From Candidatus Aminicenantota bacterium (GTDB lineage Bacteria > Acidobacteriota > Aminicenantia > S016-38), in contig JAGHBF010000070.1 in the NCBI GenBank assembly GCA_021161165.1, positions 1-16,175 of the forward strand: a stretch of 16,175 nucleotides of DNA, written 5' to 3'. A model generated the notes under the pieces. The model had not been told where the DNA came from. It did not search any database and worked only from the letters and a program-made list of their open reading frames with translations. The position numbers and the translations under genes are program-made. Below, in pieces: positions 1 through 7,207 of the stretch (its first letter is position 1; each line of letters starts with the position of its first letter).

Positions 1-1100
1 AAGATGAAAGATTTAATCTCAACTTAAACTGGGATTCAACACTTAGTAAAAATTCTTATTTAAGTGTAAAAGGATTTTTCCTGAAGTCAAACAGATTGGA
101 TGCAAGACCTGGCAGGGATTCAAGAACATGGGATGAGGCAACATCCCGTGGTGAGATCCAATATATGAGGCTCCTTGGAAATAACCACCTTTTAACCCTC
201 GGAGCCGAAAGCAGATATGACACCATAACTTATACTCTTATAGAGGGGACTAAATCCCAGCGCATTAGCAGTTTTTATGCTCAGGATGAAGTGACTTTGT
301 CCAACCGTGTGAATATTGTAGTTGCCTTCCGTATGGATAATCATGATAGATGGGGAACGGTTTTTGTCCCTAAAGCCGGAATCCTGGTTCGTGCAGGAGA
401 AAACACAAGGATAAGAACATCAATTGGTAAAGGATTCGTAGCACCTACACTTTCTCAGCTTTACGAGAAGACATACTATCATCCATGGGCAGGTGGTTTC
501 TGGTTAGGAGGAAATCCCGACTTAAAGCCTGAGCATTCCTGGGGATACAATTTTGACCTTGAGCATGGATTTTCCGGTAGTTTTGGGGTAAGAATCTCAC
601 TTTTCAGAAATGACCTTACGGACATGATAGCCTCTGAAAAGACGGGAGTGTATATTGATGGGAAACCTGTTTATAAATCAGTAAATATTGAAAAAGGTTT
701 CAGCCAGGGGATTGAGATAGAATTGAGCAAGAGCTTTGGCAGAAGTTTTACAGTAAATGCGGGATATACATTTTTAAATACCAGAATTTCTTCTACTGAA
801 AAAGAATTTCCGTATTCGCCTCATCATAGCGTTAATTTTATGGCCAATTACTACAATTCCAGACTTGGGTTAAATTTCAATATTGCAGCTAAATATATAG
901 GGTCAAGGTTCACCAATACTTCTAATACAGACAAGATTGGTGAGAATCATCTTATAGATATGAAAATAAGTAAAAAGCTTTATAAAGGACTAAACTTTTT
1001 CGTTGCAGTTGATAATTTGCTTGATGAAAAAATTGAAAAGGACAGTCCCTATTTTAGACAGGGTAGAACTTACTCTGTTGGTTTCAATTATAAATATTAA
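1..1100 (+). CDS. TonB-dependent outer-membrane receptor, C-terminal beta-barrel part (5' end outside window)
   Basis: The frame is already open at base 3 and runs to TAA at 1098-1100, so only about the last 365 residues are present; the signal peptide, TonB box and plug domain would lie upstream. What is visible is beta-barrel: alternating hydrophobic strands, the receptor-family motif GNPDLKPEHSWGYNFDLEHG, a later SQGIEIELSKSF strand, and a C-terminal strand ending YSVGFNYKY with a terminal aromatic residue, the usual outer-membrane assembly signal. The family imports metal chelates, cobalamin and similar ligands across the outer membrane using TonB/ExbBD energy. The next gene starts 11 bp downstream and the following genes form a Ni/Co uptake set, so I infer a nickel or cobalt chelate (or cobalamin) as ligand. 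The ligand cannot be read from the sequence. A TTG at 96 is only an internal codon, not a start. Confidence 0.88.
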   Translation, partial: DERFNLNLNWDSTLSKNSYLSVKGFFLKSNRLDARPGRDSRTWDEATSRGEIQYMRLLGNNHLLTLGAESRYDTITYTLIEGTKSQRISSFYAQDEVTLSNRVNIVVAFRMDNHDRWGTVFVPKAGILVRAGENTRIRTSIGKGFVAPTLSQLYEKTYYHPWAGGFWLGGNPDLKPEHSWGYNFDLEHGFSGSFGVRISLFRNDLTDMIASEKTGVYIDGKPVYKSVNIEKGFSQGIEIELSKSFGRSFTVNAGYTFLNTRISSTEKEFPYSPHHSVNFMANYYNSRLGLNFNIAAKYIGSRFTNTSNTDKIGENHLIDMKISKKLYKGLNFFVAVDNLLDEKIEKDSPYFRQGRTYSVGFNYKY

Positions 1101-1111
1101 AGGAGGTTAAG

Positions 1112-1795
1112 ATGAGAAAGATTTCCGTTGTATTTACAATTTTGTTTTTAATAACCGGTTTTTCGTTCGCTCATTCTCTCTGGATAACACTTGACAGGTA
1201 CAGGATTAATCCCGGTGAGAAAGCTATTTATTATATAGGATATGGACACAAATATCTATCCATAGAAGAAAGGGTTGTTAATCTCCAGGAAAATTACCAG
1301 AAAATGTTTAAAAAAGTAGAAGTTTACAGGCCGGATGGGAAAAAGGTTATTCTTATTCCTGAAAAAGGAGCAGGTAAAATCAATGCAGATGTTGAGGGAA
1401 CCTATGTAATATGTACGGAGAGTGTAAGAAAGGCTGGTGAACCTTACGGACCATCCGGAAAGTACGCAAAGACAATTCTGCAGGTGGGGAAGAAAACCAC
1501 AGATCCCTCCCGAAATTGCGGTTTCAGGGTGGAAATAATACCCCTGAAAAATCCTGAAGAAATAAGGCCAGGAGAATATCTCCCGGTAAAGATTATTTTT
1601 GAAGGTAAACCTCTTTCTACTTTCGTCTATGCAACTTATTCAGGCTATAAGCCAGTTGAGGATGCCTTTCCAGTGATGACAAGGAGCAATTCTGATGGGA
1701 TAGCAAAAATAAAGATTTCAAACCCTGGAGAATGGATGATTCTTGTTTCCCATAGGGTAAACTATTCAGCCACACTTACATTCGAGGTGAAATGA
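1112..1795 (+). CDS. nikK: DUF4198 periplasmic protein, NikK-like Ni/Co uptake component
   Basis: This 227-residue protein begins with a clear signal peptide (residues 1-20, cleavage expected after SFA), leaving a mature N terminus of HSLWITLDRY. The 'A-H-x-x-W' start and the beta-rich body are typical of DUF4198 (PF10670) proteins, which accompany CbiM/NikM transporters and TonB receptors. Their suggested role is periplasmic metal binding or delivery; the new N-terminal His is a plausible ligand (inference). A strong ribosome site, AAGGAGGTTAAG, sits directly before the ATG and fixes the start. The gene lies 11 bp after the receptor and its TGA abuts the ATG of the next gene, so it is mid-operon. 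The family call is fairly sure; the choice between nickel and cobalt is not. Confidence 0.78.
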   Translation: MRKISVVFTILFLITGFSFAHSLWITLDRYRINPGEKAIYYIGYGHKYLSIEERVVNLQENYQKMFKKVEVYRPDGKKVILIPEKGAGKINADVEGTYVICTESVRKAGEPYGPSGKYAKTILQVGKKTTDPSRNCGFRVEIIPLKNPEEIRPGEYLPVKIIFEGKPLSTFVYATYSGYKPVEDAFPVMTRSNSDGIAKIKISNPGEWMILVSHRVNYSATLTFEVK

Positions 1796-2245
1796 ATGAA
1801 AAATTCTTTGAAATTAGTATTAATTCTTTTGCTTGTTTGTTCTTCTCTGTCAGCCCATAATGTTAGCTATAGAGTGCGAAACGGTGGAATAACCATAGAA
1901 GTATGGTACGAAGGAATATCACCTTTGCCTATGAAGAATGGTTTTGTAAAGGTGTTTGCTCCTGGGGAGGTTGTTGAATTTCAGAAAGGGAGGACTGACC
2001 AGGAAGGTCGGTTCTCTTTTTTCCCTGACAGACCCGGCAGGTGGCAGGTTGTTATAAACGATGGAAACGGGCACGGTATTGTTGCGGATGTGATGGTGGA
2101 TGAAACATTGCATGCACCTATAGTTCGTTCTCCTCAACCATTATGGTTGAAATTATTGACAGGGGTAAGCGTAATATTTGGGATTTTTGGAGTTCTGGTT
2201 CTCATCAGGGACTGGAAAAGGAGAGAGAAAAATGCACATACCTGA
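1796..2245 (+). CDS. nikL: NikL-like membrane-anchored periplasmic Ni/Co transport component
   Basis: This is a 149-residue protein with a signal peptide (1-20, SSLSA) followed by a short beta domain whose mature end would be HNVSYRV. A single C-terminal transmembrane helix (about 118-137, GVSVIFGIFGVLVLIRDW) and a basic cytoplasmic tail complete it. Exported domain, C-terminal anchor and position just before NikM match the NikL/CbiL-like auxiliary proteins of NikKLMN(QO) clusters. The carboxypeptidase-regulatory-like stretch KGRTDQEGRFSFFPDRPG (about 62-79) is a common small beta fold in such proteins. The ATG directly follows the nikK stop, with GAGGTG six bases upstream. The gene overlaps the next one by 14 bp, pointing to translational coupling. 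The function comes from context and family; no enzymatic motif is visible. Confidence 0.7.
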   Translation: MKNSLKLVLILLLVCSSLSAHNVSYRVRNGGITIEVWYEGISPLPMKNGFVKVFAPGEVVEFQKGRTDQEGRFSFFPDRPGRWQVVINDGNGHGIVADVMVDETLHAPIVRSPQPLWLKLLTGVSVIFGIFGVLVLIRDWKRREKNAHT

Positions 2246-2864
2246 TGGATTCCTTTCCCCTCAAACATGTATCGTTACCTATGGGATAAGCATTCCCTTA
2301 ATTTATAAGTCCTTCAGAGAGGTTATAAAGGAAGAATCTGTAGCCAGACTTGGACTGCTTTCCGCTCTTTCATTTGTGGTGATGATGATAAACATTCCTA
2401 TACCCGGAGGAAGTTCAGGACATGCCCTCGGTGCTTCTCTTATAGCAATATTCTTTGGCCCCTGGAGAGCTACAGCTGCCCTTTCCATTGTCCTTGCTAT
2501 TCAGGCACTTCTTTTTGGGGATGGAGGAATAACAGCTTATGGCGCAAACGTTCTTTCCATGGCTGTTGTCCCCGCCTTTGTAGGTTACTGGATATGGAAG
2601 GTGTTTAAAAAATGGGAAAAGCTCTCATATTTTGTAGCAGGATATTTTTCTCTTGTTACCTCCGCCCTGACTGCAGCGATTTTTCTTTCCATTCAACCTC
2701 TTCTTTTTTCTTCCGGTGGTAGACCGCTTTATTTCCCATACGGTCCAGCAATCACCTTCCCAGCTATGCTTGTTCCGGCACTGATATTTTTTGGTCCGAT
2801 TGAGGGGATACTGAATCTTGCCATTTTGAGTTTTTTAAAAAAAAGAAATGAAGAGAGAAGTTAA
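2232..2864 (+). CDS. cbiM: CbiM/NikM substrate-specific membrane component of an ECF-type Co/Ni transporter
   Basis: The true start is the ATG at 2232, because translation from it gives the invariant MHIPDGFLSP N terminus; an upstream in-frame alternative at 2178 would bury this inside nikL. In CbiM/NikM the free N-terminal amine, His2 and a His in a GGSSGHALGA motif (here His64) form the metal site, and all are present. The 210-residue protein is very hydrophobic, with about six to seven membrane helices and the conserved GDGGITAYGANVLSMAV segment (about 97-113). It is the S-component that carries Co2+ or Ni2+ across the inner membrane. An AAGGAGAG-like ribosome site precedes it inside nikL. 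It overlaps the next gene by 17 bp. No CbiQ/CbiO follow; the sequence does not decide between nickel and cobalt. Confidence 0.9.
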   Translation: MHIPDGFLSPQTCIVTYGISIPLIYKSFREVIKEESVARLGLLSALSFVVMMINIPIPGGSSGHALGASLIAIFFGPWRATAALSIVLAIQALLFGDGGITAYGANVLSMAVVPAFVGYWIWKVFKKWEKLSYFVAGYFSLVTSALTAAIFLSIQPLLFSSGGRPLYFPYGPAITFPAMLVPALIFFGPIEGILNLAILSFLKKRNEERS

Positions 2865-3123
2865 AGTACTGCTGATAGCTCTTATCCTTGTTCCTTTAGG
2901 ACTGCTTGCCAGGGGTGCCTGGGGTGAATGGGGAAAAGAAGAACTCAAACAGATTCTCGGTTTTGTTCCTCAGGGGGTTGAAAAATTTTACAATTTGTGG
3001 AAAGCACCCTTTGCAGACTACACGATAATAGGATTGCCCCCCGTTGTTTCCTACGTTCTTTCAGGGATAATTGGAGCAGGTCTTGTTTTTCTCTTTTTTC
3101 TGCTTTTTAAAAAAAGGAGCTAA
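2848..3123 (+). CDS. nikN: PDGLE/CbiN-like small membrane partner of CbiM
   Basis: The 91-residue protein has two membrane helices (about 7-22 and 67-87) around a short extracytoplasmic loop with GAWGEWGKEELKQILGFVPQG and WKAPFADYTIIGLPP. This matches the PDGLE-domain/NikN-CbiN type partner that is either separate from CbiM or fused to its C terminus. The eponymous 'PDGLE' stretch appears here as a divergent version around PFADYTIIGL. CbiMN pairs can import metal at a basal rate without the ATPase module (known for this family). The start lies within the cbiM 3' end, with no good ribosome site, only an A-rich run, so translation likely depends on coupling to cbiM. Its stop lies only 3 bp from the end of the convergent fabK-like gene. 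Confidence 0.75.
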   Translation: MKREVKVLLIALILVPLGLLARGAWGEWGKEELKQILGFVPQGVEKFYNLWKAPFADYTIIGLPPVVSYVLSGIIGAGLVFLFFLLFKKRS

Positions 3124-3126
3124 AAG

Positions 3127-4158
3127 TCAATCCAAACAAACCATGTTCTTGACATGGCGAAGTTCCTTCAAAATGCCTTCAATAATGTAGTCTATAATTT
3201 CCCTGACGGACATTTCTTTGTTGACCAGACCTACACTCTGTCCTGCCATAAGAGACCCTGTTTCAATATCTCCTTCTTCAACGGCCCTTCTCAGAGCACC
3301 GACCCAGAATTTTTCAACAGCGTACTGAGCCTCTATCTGGGATATTTCTCCTCGTTTGATTTTTTCTATAAGTTCTATCTGAAGTTCTGAGAACCTCTCC
3401 ATTCCTTTGTTCCTTATGGCTCTTACTGGAACGACCCTCAATGCCTGATGGAATTGAGGAGTGGCTACTGCTTCCCTTGCTTTAGCTTTAATGTATCTTT
3501 CTTTGAATTTTGGATGAGCTTTGCTTTCTTTAGATACAGCGAAAATAGTGCCCATCTGAATCCCTGAGGCACCTGCCAGGAGAAGGTGAGCTGCCATTTC
3601 CCCTGTTGCAATTCCTCCCGCAGTGAAAATGGGGACTGTGTCCCTGAATTTAAAAAGAACCTGCTGGAGAAGGACCACAAGAGACACATAGCCGACATGT
3701 CCACCTGCCTCGTTTCCTTCCAGTATAAGGGCATCTATCCCTCTTGATATAAGTCTTTTTGCACTGGTTTCATTGGATGCAAAAGCTATTGTTTTTGCTC
3801 CTGTTTCCTTTATTTGAGCTATTTCTTTATCCCTTGGGAAGTTCCCCGCGAAGATAATAAAATCTACTTTTTTTTCTTTTACCACCTCTAAGTGTTTTTT
3901 GTAATTAGGCGCTATTACTATCAGATTAACCCCGAAGGGTTTGTCAGTTAAAGAACGAACTCTATCAATCTCCTCTGCGAGCCATTCTGCAGGACTGTTT
4001 CCTCCAGCAAGGACGCCGAATCCGCCCGCTTCGCTTACAGCAGAAACCAGACTATGGTCCGAAATCCATGTCATTGCTCCCGAAATAATAGGGTATTTTA
4101 CACCAAGAAATTCTTTGCCCTTTTTCCATAGTTTTTCTAAAAGTTCTTTTTCATTCAT
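3127..4158 (-). CDS. fabK: FabK-like enoyl-ACP reductase II / nitronate monooxygenase family flavoprotein
   Basis: This is a 343-residue TIM-barrel FMN protein of the FabK/2-nitropropane dioxygenase-like family. Visible landmarks are YPIISGAMTWISD (about 22-34), AGGFGVLAGGN (44-54), LTDKPFGVNL (70-79), EGNEAGGHVG (147-156, with the conserved His154), FTAGGIATGEMAAHLLLAGA (178-197), QMGTIF (201-206) and ESKAHPKFKERYIKAKA. The C-terminal GDIETGSLMAGQSVGLV segment favours FabK, the NAD(P)H-dependent enoyl-ACP reductase of fatty-acid synthesis, over true nitronate monooxygenase. An accA gene in the same leftward group agrees with a lipid role. The protein is slightly longer than typical FabK because of a short N-terminal extension. 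No ribosome site precedes the ATG, and a consensus promoter ends 7 bases before it. Residual doubt is whether the substrate is enoyl-ACP or a nitronate. Confidence 0.82.
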   Translation of the reverse strand: MNEKELLEKLWKKGKEFLGVKYPIISGAMTWISDHSLVSAVSEAGGFGVLAGGNSPAEWLAEEIDRVRSLTDKPFGVNLIVIAPNYKKHLEVVKEKKVDFIIFAGNFPRDKEIAQIKETGAKTIAFASNETSAKRLISRGIDALILEGNEAGGHVGYVSLVVLLQQVLFKFRDTVPIFTAGGIATGEMAAHLLLAGASGIQMGTIFAVSKESKAHPKFKERYIKAKAREAVATPQFHQALRVVPVRAIRNKGMERFSELQIELIEKIKRGEISQIEAQYAVEKFWVGALRRAVEEGDIETGSLMAGQSVGLVNKEMSVREIIDYIIEGILKELRHVKNMVCLD

Positions 4159-4165
4159 GTGGGTT

Positions 4166-4194
4166 ATTTTAAAACTTTTTCAAATATGTGTCAA
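4166..4194 (-). promoter_or_regulatory. Sigma-70-type promoter of fabK, predicted leaderless start
   Basis: On the minus strand TTGACA (4194-4189) is followed after exactly 17 bases by TAAAAT (4171-4166). The -35 box is perfect and the -10 box matches TATAAT at five of six positions. The expected +1 is about base 4159, at or next to the A of the fabK ATG (4158), so the mRNA would have essentially no 5' leader. This fits the absence of any Shine-Dalgarno sequence before this gene. Confidence 0.7.
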
Positions 4195-4201
4195 AAAGAG
4201 A

Positions 4202-4281
4202 GACAGACTCCAATATAACGAGAGGGACAGACCCTGATGTTGGCCACTTTGAAAAGGTGACAGACACTGATGTTGGACACT
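4202..4281. repeat. Imperfect direct repeats with GACAGAC cores between tpr and fabK
   Basis: Two 23-base copies at 4226-4248 and 4259-4281 share 21 of 23 bases, with the common core CTGATGTTGG and a period of 33. A third partial copy, GACAGACTC, lies at 4202-4210. The non-coding gap here is 171 bp. Such GACAGAC-cored, AAAGGTGACAG-containing segments resemble the dispersed short repeats found beside REP-associated (IS200-like) transposases in other genomes; that link is from memory and unverified. The alternative is a pair of protein-binding sites upstream of the fabK promoter, since they sit 32-115 bases before it in the transcription direction. Confidence 0.6.
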
Positions 4282-4329
4282 GGAAGAAAGTATTTTTAAA
4301 CAATTTAAGTGAATTATATCCCCTGCGCT

Positions 4330-4911
4330 CTACAGGTTTTCCAGCAGTTTTTCCGCTTCCCTCAGAATTTCCTCTGTCAGCAAATCCCTTATTTCAAGGG
4401 CTTTTTCTAGCCATTCTTTAGCCTTCTGTTTTTTCCCCTTTGAGTAATAGATTATTCCAAGGTTGGCCATTGCTGCTGCGTAGTTTGGTTTTAATTTTAT
4501 AGCAGTTTCAAGGTTTTTAATTGCCTCTTCAGTTTTTCCAGAGTTTGCAAGCGAAATTCCCCTGTTGTAATATGCTTCTGAAAAGAGAGGGTCAATTTCT
4601 ATAGCCTTAGAATAATCCTTTATTGCCTCAGCGAAATTTCCCATAATTGCTCTGGCAATCCCCCTGCTGTTATAAGCCTTTGCATAGGAGGGGTCAATCT
4701 CAATTGCTTTGGTGAAATCTTTTATAGCTTTCTCGTAATTTCCTGTTATGAGATGGGCAAGACCTCTTCCAAAATAGGGCTCAGGAAAGTTGGGCTTTAA
4801 ATCTATTGCTCTGGAATAAAGCTCTATTGCTTTTTTGAAATTCCCTTTTACAGAGTAAGACAAGCCCTCAGTGTAATATTCTTCAGGGTCTTTTCCTTCT
4901 CTGCTATTCAT
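4330..4911 (-). CDS. Tetratricopeptide-repeat (TPR) protein
   Basis: The 193-residue protein is built of five consecutive 34-residue TPR units (about 9-42, 43-76, 77-110, 111-144 and 145-178). Each has the A/G-x-x-x-x-G...A-I-x-x-x-x-x-A-I-x-x-x-P pattern, as in NYEKAIKDFTKAIEIDP and NFAEAIKDYSKAIEIDP. A short capping helix, LTEEILREAEKLLENL, follows. There is no signal peptide or membrane helix, so it is expected in the cytoplasm as a protein-protein scaffold. Its ATG lies 8 bases inside the end of the lon-like gene, so the two are probably translationally coupled; it could be an adaptor of that protease (inference only). The ribosome site is weak, consistent with coupling. The partner is not identifiable from sequence. 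Confidence 0.85.
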   Translation of the reverse strand: MNSREGKDPEEYYTEGLSYSVKGNFKKAIELYSRAIDLKPNFPEPYFGRGLAHLITGNYEKAIKDFTKAIEIDPSYAKAYNSRGIARAIMGNFAEAIKDYSKAIEIDPLFSEAYYNRGISLANSGKTEEAIKNLETAIKLKPNYAAAMANLGIIYYSKGKKQKAKEWLEKALEIRDLLTEEILREAEKLLENL

Positions 4912-7207
4912 TCTTTGATATGGAATAGAAGTATTTTAACTTTTCTCCTGCCCTGTTCTTTATGTTCTGGAATTTTTCTTCCATCATAAACTCTGCCAGT
5001 TCTCTTACGTTTTTTACTGCATATATCTCAAATTTATCTTTTTCCATAGCTTCAAGGACTTCATCTTTCAGGTTTAAGTCAGCTATGTTATCCTCTGGTA
5101 TTACCACACCACACTTTCCTTTGGCATTTCTGATTTTACAAACTTCAAAGAAGCCTTCTATTTTTTCGTTGACTCCACCTATAGGCTGAATTTCCCCTTT
5201 CTGATTGATGGAACCTGTCACAGCAAAATTTTGTTTTATTCCATAATCCGAAAGGGCTGATAGAATGGCTATGTATTCTGCAGCTGAAGCTGAGTCCCCA
5301 TCTATTTCGCTGTAGCTCTGTTCAAATACCAGTCTTGCTGAAAGGGTTAGCGGAAATTCCTTTGCCAGTTCATTAACCAGAAGTCCGTTGAGAATGAGTA
5401 CTCCCTTCGTGTGAATTGGCCCTGAAAGGGCAGCTTCTCTTTCTATGTCAACTATACCTTCCTTGCCTGGACCAACAGAGACGGTTATTTTAATAGGTCT
5501 TCCAAAGCTTAATCCGTCTATTTTTATGTAAGTGAGGCCATTAATCTGCCCGACCTTTTTCCCCGAGGTTTCTACCTTGATCAGTCCTTTTTTGAACATT
5601 TCCCTGTCTTTTTTCTTAAATAGAGAAGAGCGAAGTTCTCTTGCCTTGATGCTTTCTTTTATGTCCTGAGGAGAAATTTCTCTTCTTTTTTTCTTCCTGG
5701 CGTAATAATCAGCTTCTGATATTATTTCTATCAATAATCCGAAGTTCGTGCTTATTTTATCCCTTTCGCCTGCAATCCTTGAGGAGTAGCGTAGAAGTTC
5801 TTTGAACGCTTCCCTGTTAAGGGAGAGTAGGCCGTGTTCCTGGCAGTAGTATTTAAAGAAGCTTGCTGCATGTTCAACATTCTTTTTATTGAGATCCATT
5901 GTCCAATCGAACTCGGCTTTGATCCTGAAGATTTCTCTAAATTCTACATCAAGGTTGTAAAACATGTTGTAATGATAATAAGACCCGATAAGTATAACTT
6001 TTACATCAAGAGGAACAGGCATAGGCTTTATACTCTTTACGGAAATAGGATTAAGAAGGCTTTCAAGGTCCTCTATTTGAACAGATTCGGTTATCAGGGA
6101 CTTCTTCAGGCTTCTCCAGACAAGAGCATTCGTGAGGTCTTCCGCATGTATAATAAGAAATCCTCCATTTGCTTTTATTAATGAGCCGGGTTTTATCATT
6201 GTAAAATCAGTAATATATGTTCCATAGACTGGTTCTCTTTCTATTGAACCTATAAGGTTTCTGTATGTGGGGTTGTTTTCTACAATAACAGGTGCTCCTT
6301 TTGTCATTGAATTATCAACGGCCAGGTTTATAGAATACTTCCTTTTTATGGTGTCAATAGCCTCTTCCTTTGCATTCTCTATCTCCTCTATGCTGGAGAG
6401 AAAATCTTCCCTGGCAGAGTTTAAAAATTCAAGAATTCCATTGTCTCTTGGGAATTTTTTCCTGAGTGAGGTGAATTCTTCTTTCCAGTGTTTTTCTACC
6501 ACAGTCCTTTTTACCTTTTCCAGTCTTTCCCTGAATTTTCTGTCAAGAGCTATTTTTTCTTCAGATAGTTTACCGAGCTTATCTTCCAGTTTTTGTCTTT
6601 CTATTGAAATTTTTTCCTTTTCTTCAGGAGAAAGTTTTGCAAATTCTTCTGGCGGCAAAGGCTTACCATTCCTCATAGGTATAATTGCAATCCCCTGCGG
6701 AGATGGCTGGAGGGCAAATCCCATTCTCCTTGCAATTTCTTCCACTCTTTTTATCATATGGGAATGTTTTTCGTTGTATTCTTTCTGGAATTTTTCTATT
6801 GCTTCTTTCAGTTCTTTTGAATCCTTTAATTTCCTCACAAAATCTATAAGAGAGTTTATTCCCCGTTCAAACTCTTCCTTGAAATCCTTCCCTTTTCCTG
6901 CTTCCATAAGAATAGGCTGGGGAGAGTAGGGGTCACGGAAGTTATTTACAAAGCAGAGGTCAGGAGGCGTTTTTAATTTGCTTGCAATGGAATCCAGATA
7001 GGATTTTACTGCAGAGGTTCTGCCTGTTCCGGGTTCTCCTGCAACAAAAATATTAAAACCCTTTTTCTTGAGATTGAGCCCTATTTCAAGGGCTTTAAGC
7101 GCTTGATCCTGGCCAATAATCCCCTTGAATTCGGGAAGACTGTCGAAGGAGGGAACGAGACTGTCTGATATTGTGAAAAATGCCTTATTCTTTTGAACTT
7201 TTTTCAA
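4904..7207 (-). CDS. Lon-like ATP-dependent protease (COG1067 / LonB-YcbZ type)
   Basis: This 767-residue protein is a AAA+ ATPase fused to a Lon proteolytic domain. The Walker A motif is GEPGTGRT (57-64). A charged, probably coiled-coil insertion spans about 105-290, and the Walker B-like GGFLIIHAED is at 348-357. The C-terminal Lon domain contains the catalytic Ser639 in DGDSASAAEY and Lys682 in GGVNEKIEGFF, so the Ser-Lys dyad is intact. It lacks the N-terminal LAN domain of classical Lon and, unlike archaeal LonB, shows no membrane helix, so it matches the cytosolic COG1067 family. The best start is a TTG at 7207 preceded by GGGGG; it lies inside the 3' end of accA, a 23-base overlap. No in-frame ATG is nearby. 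Substrates are unknown; the downstream overlapping TPR gene may be functionally linked. Confidence 0.88.
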   Translation of the reverse strand: MKKVQKNKAFFTISDSLVPSFDSLPEFKGIIGQDQALKALEIGLNLKKKGFNIFVAGEPGTGRTSAVKSYLDSIASKLKTPPDLCFVNNFRDPYSPQPILMEAGKGKDFKEEFERGINSLIDFVRKLKDSKELKEAIEKFQKEYNEKHSHMIKRVEEIARRMGFALQPSPQGIAIIPMRNGKPLPPEEFAKLSPEEKEKISIERQKLEDKLGKLSEEKIALDRKFRERLEKVKRTVVEKHWKEEFTSLRKKFPRDNGILEFLNSAREDFLSSIEEIENAKEEAIDTIKRKYSINLAVDNSMTKGAPVIVENNPTYRNLIGSIEREPVYGTYITDFTMIKPGSLIKANGGFLIIHAEDLTNALVWRSLKKSLITESVQIEDLESLLNPISVKSIKPMPVPLDVKVILIGSYYHYNMFYNLDVEFREIFRIKAEFDWTMDLNKKNVEHAASFFKYYCQEHGLLSLNREAFKELLRYSSRIAGERDKISTNFGLLIEIISEADYYARKKKRREISPQDIKESIKARELRSSLFKKKDREMFKKGLIKVETSGKKVGQINGLTYIKIDGLSFGRPIKITVSVGPGKEGIVDIEREAALSGPIHTKGVLILNGLLVNELAKEFPLTLSARLVFEQSYSEIDGDSASAAEYIAILSALSDYGIKQNFAVTGSINQKGEIQPIGGVNEKIEGFFEVCKIRNAKGKCGVVIPEDNIADLNLKDEVLEAMEKDKFEIYAVKNVRELAEFMMEEKFQNIKNRAGEKLKYFYSISKNE

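Noticed and set aside
6267..6929. A 220-codon open frame on the plus strand inside the lon-like gene
   Set aside because: It is antisense to the protease's charged coiled-coil region; the Ser/Phe-rich product is what reversed Lys/Glu codons give, and no ribosome site is seen.
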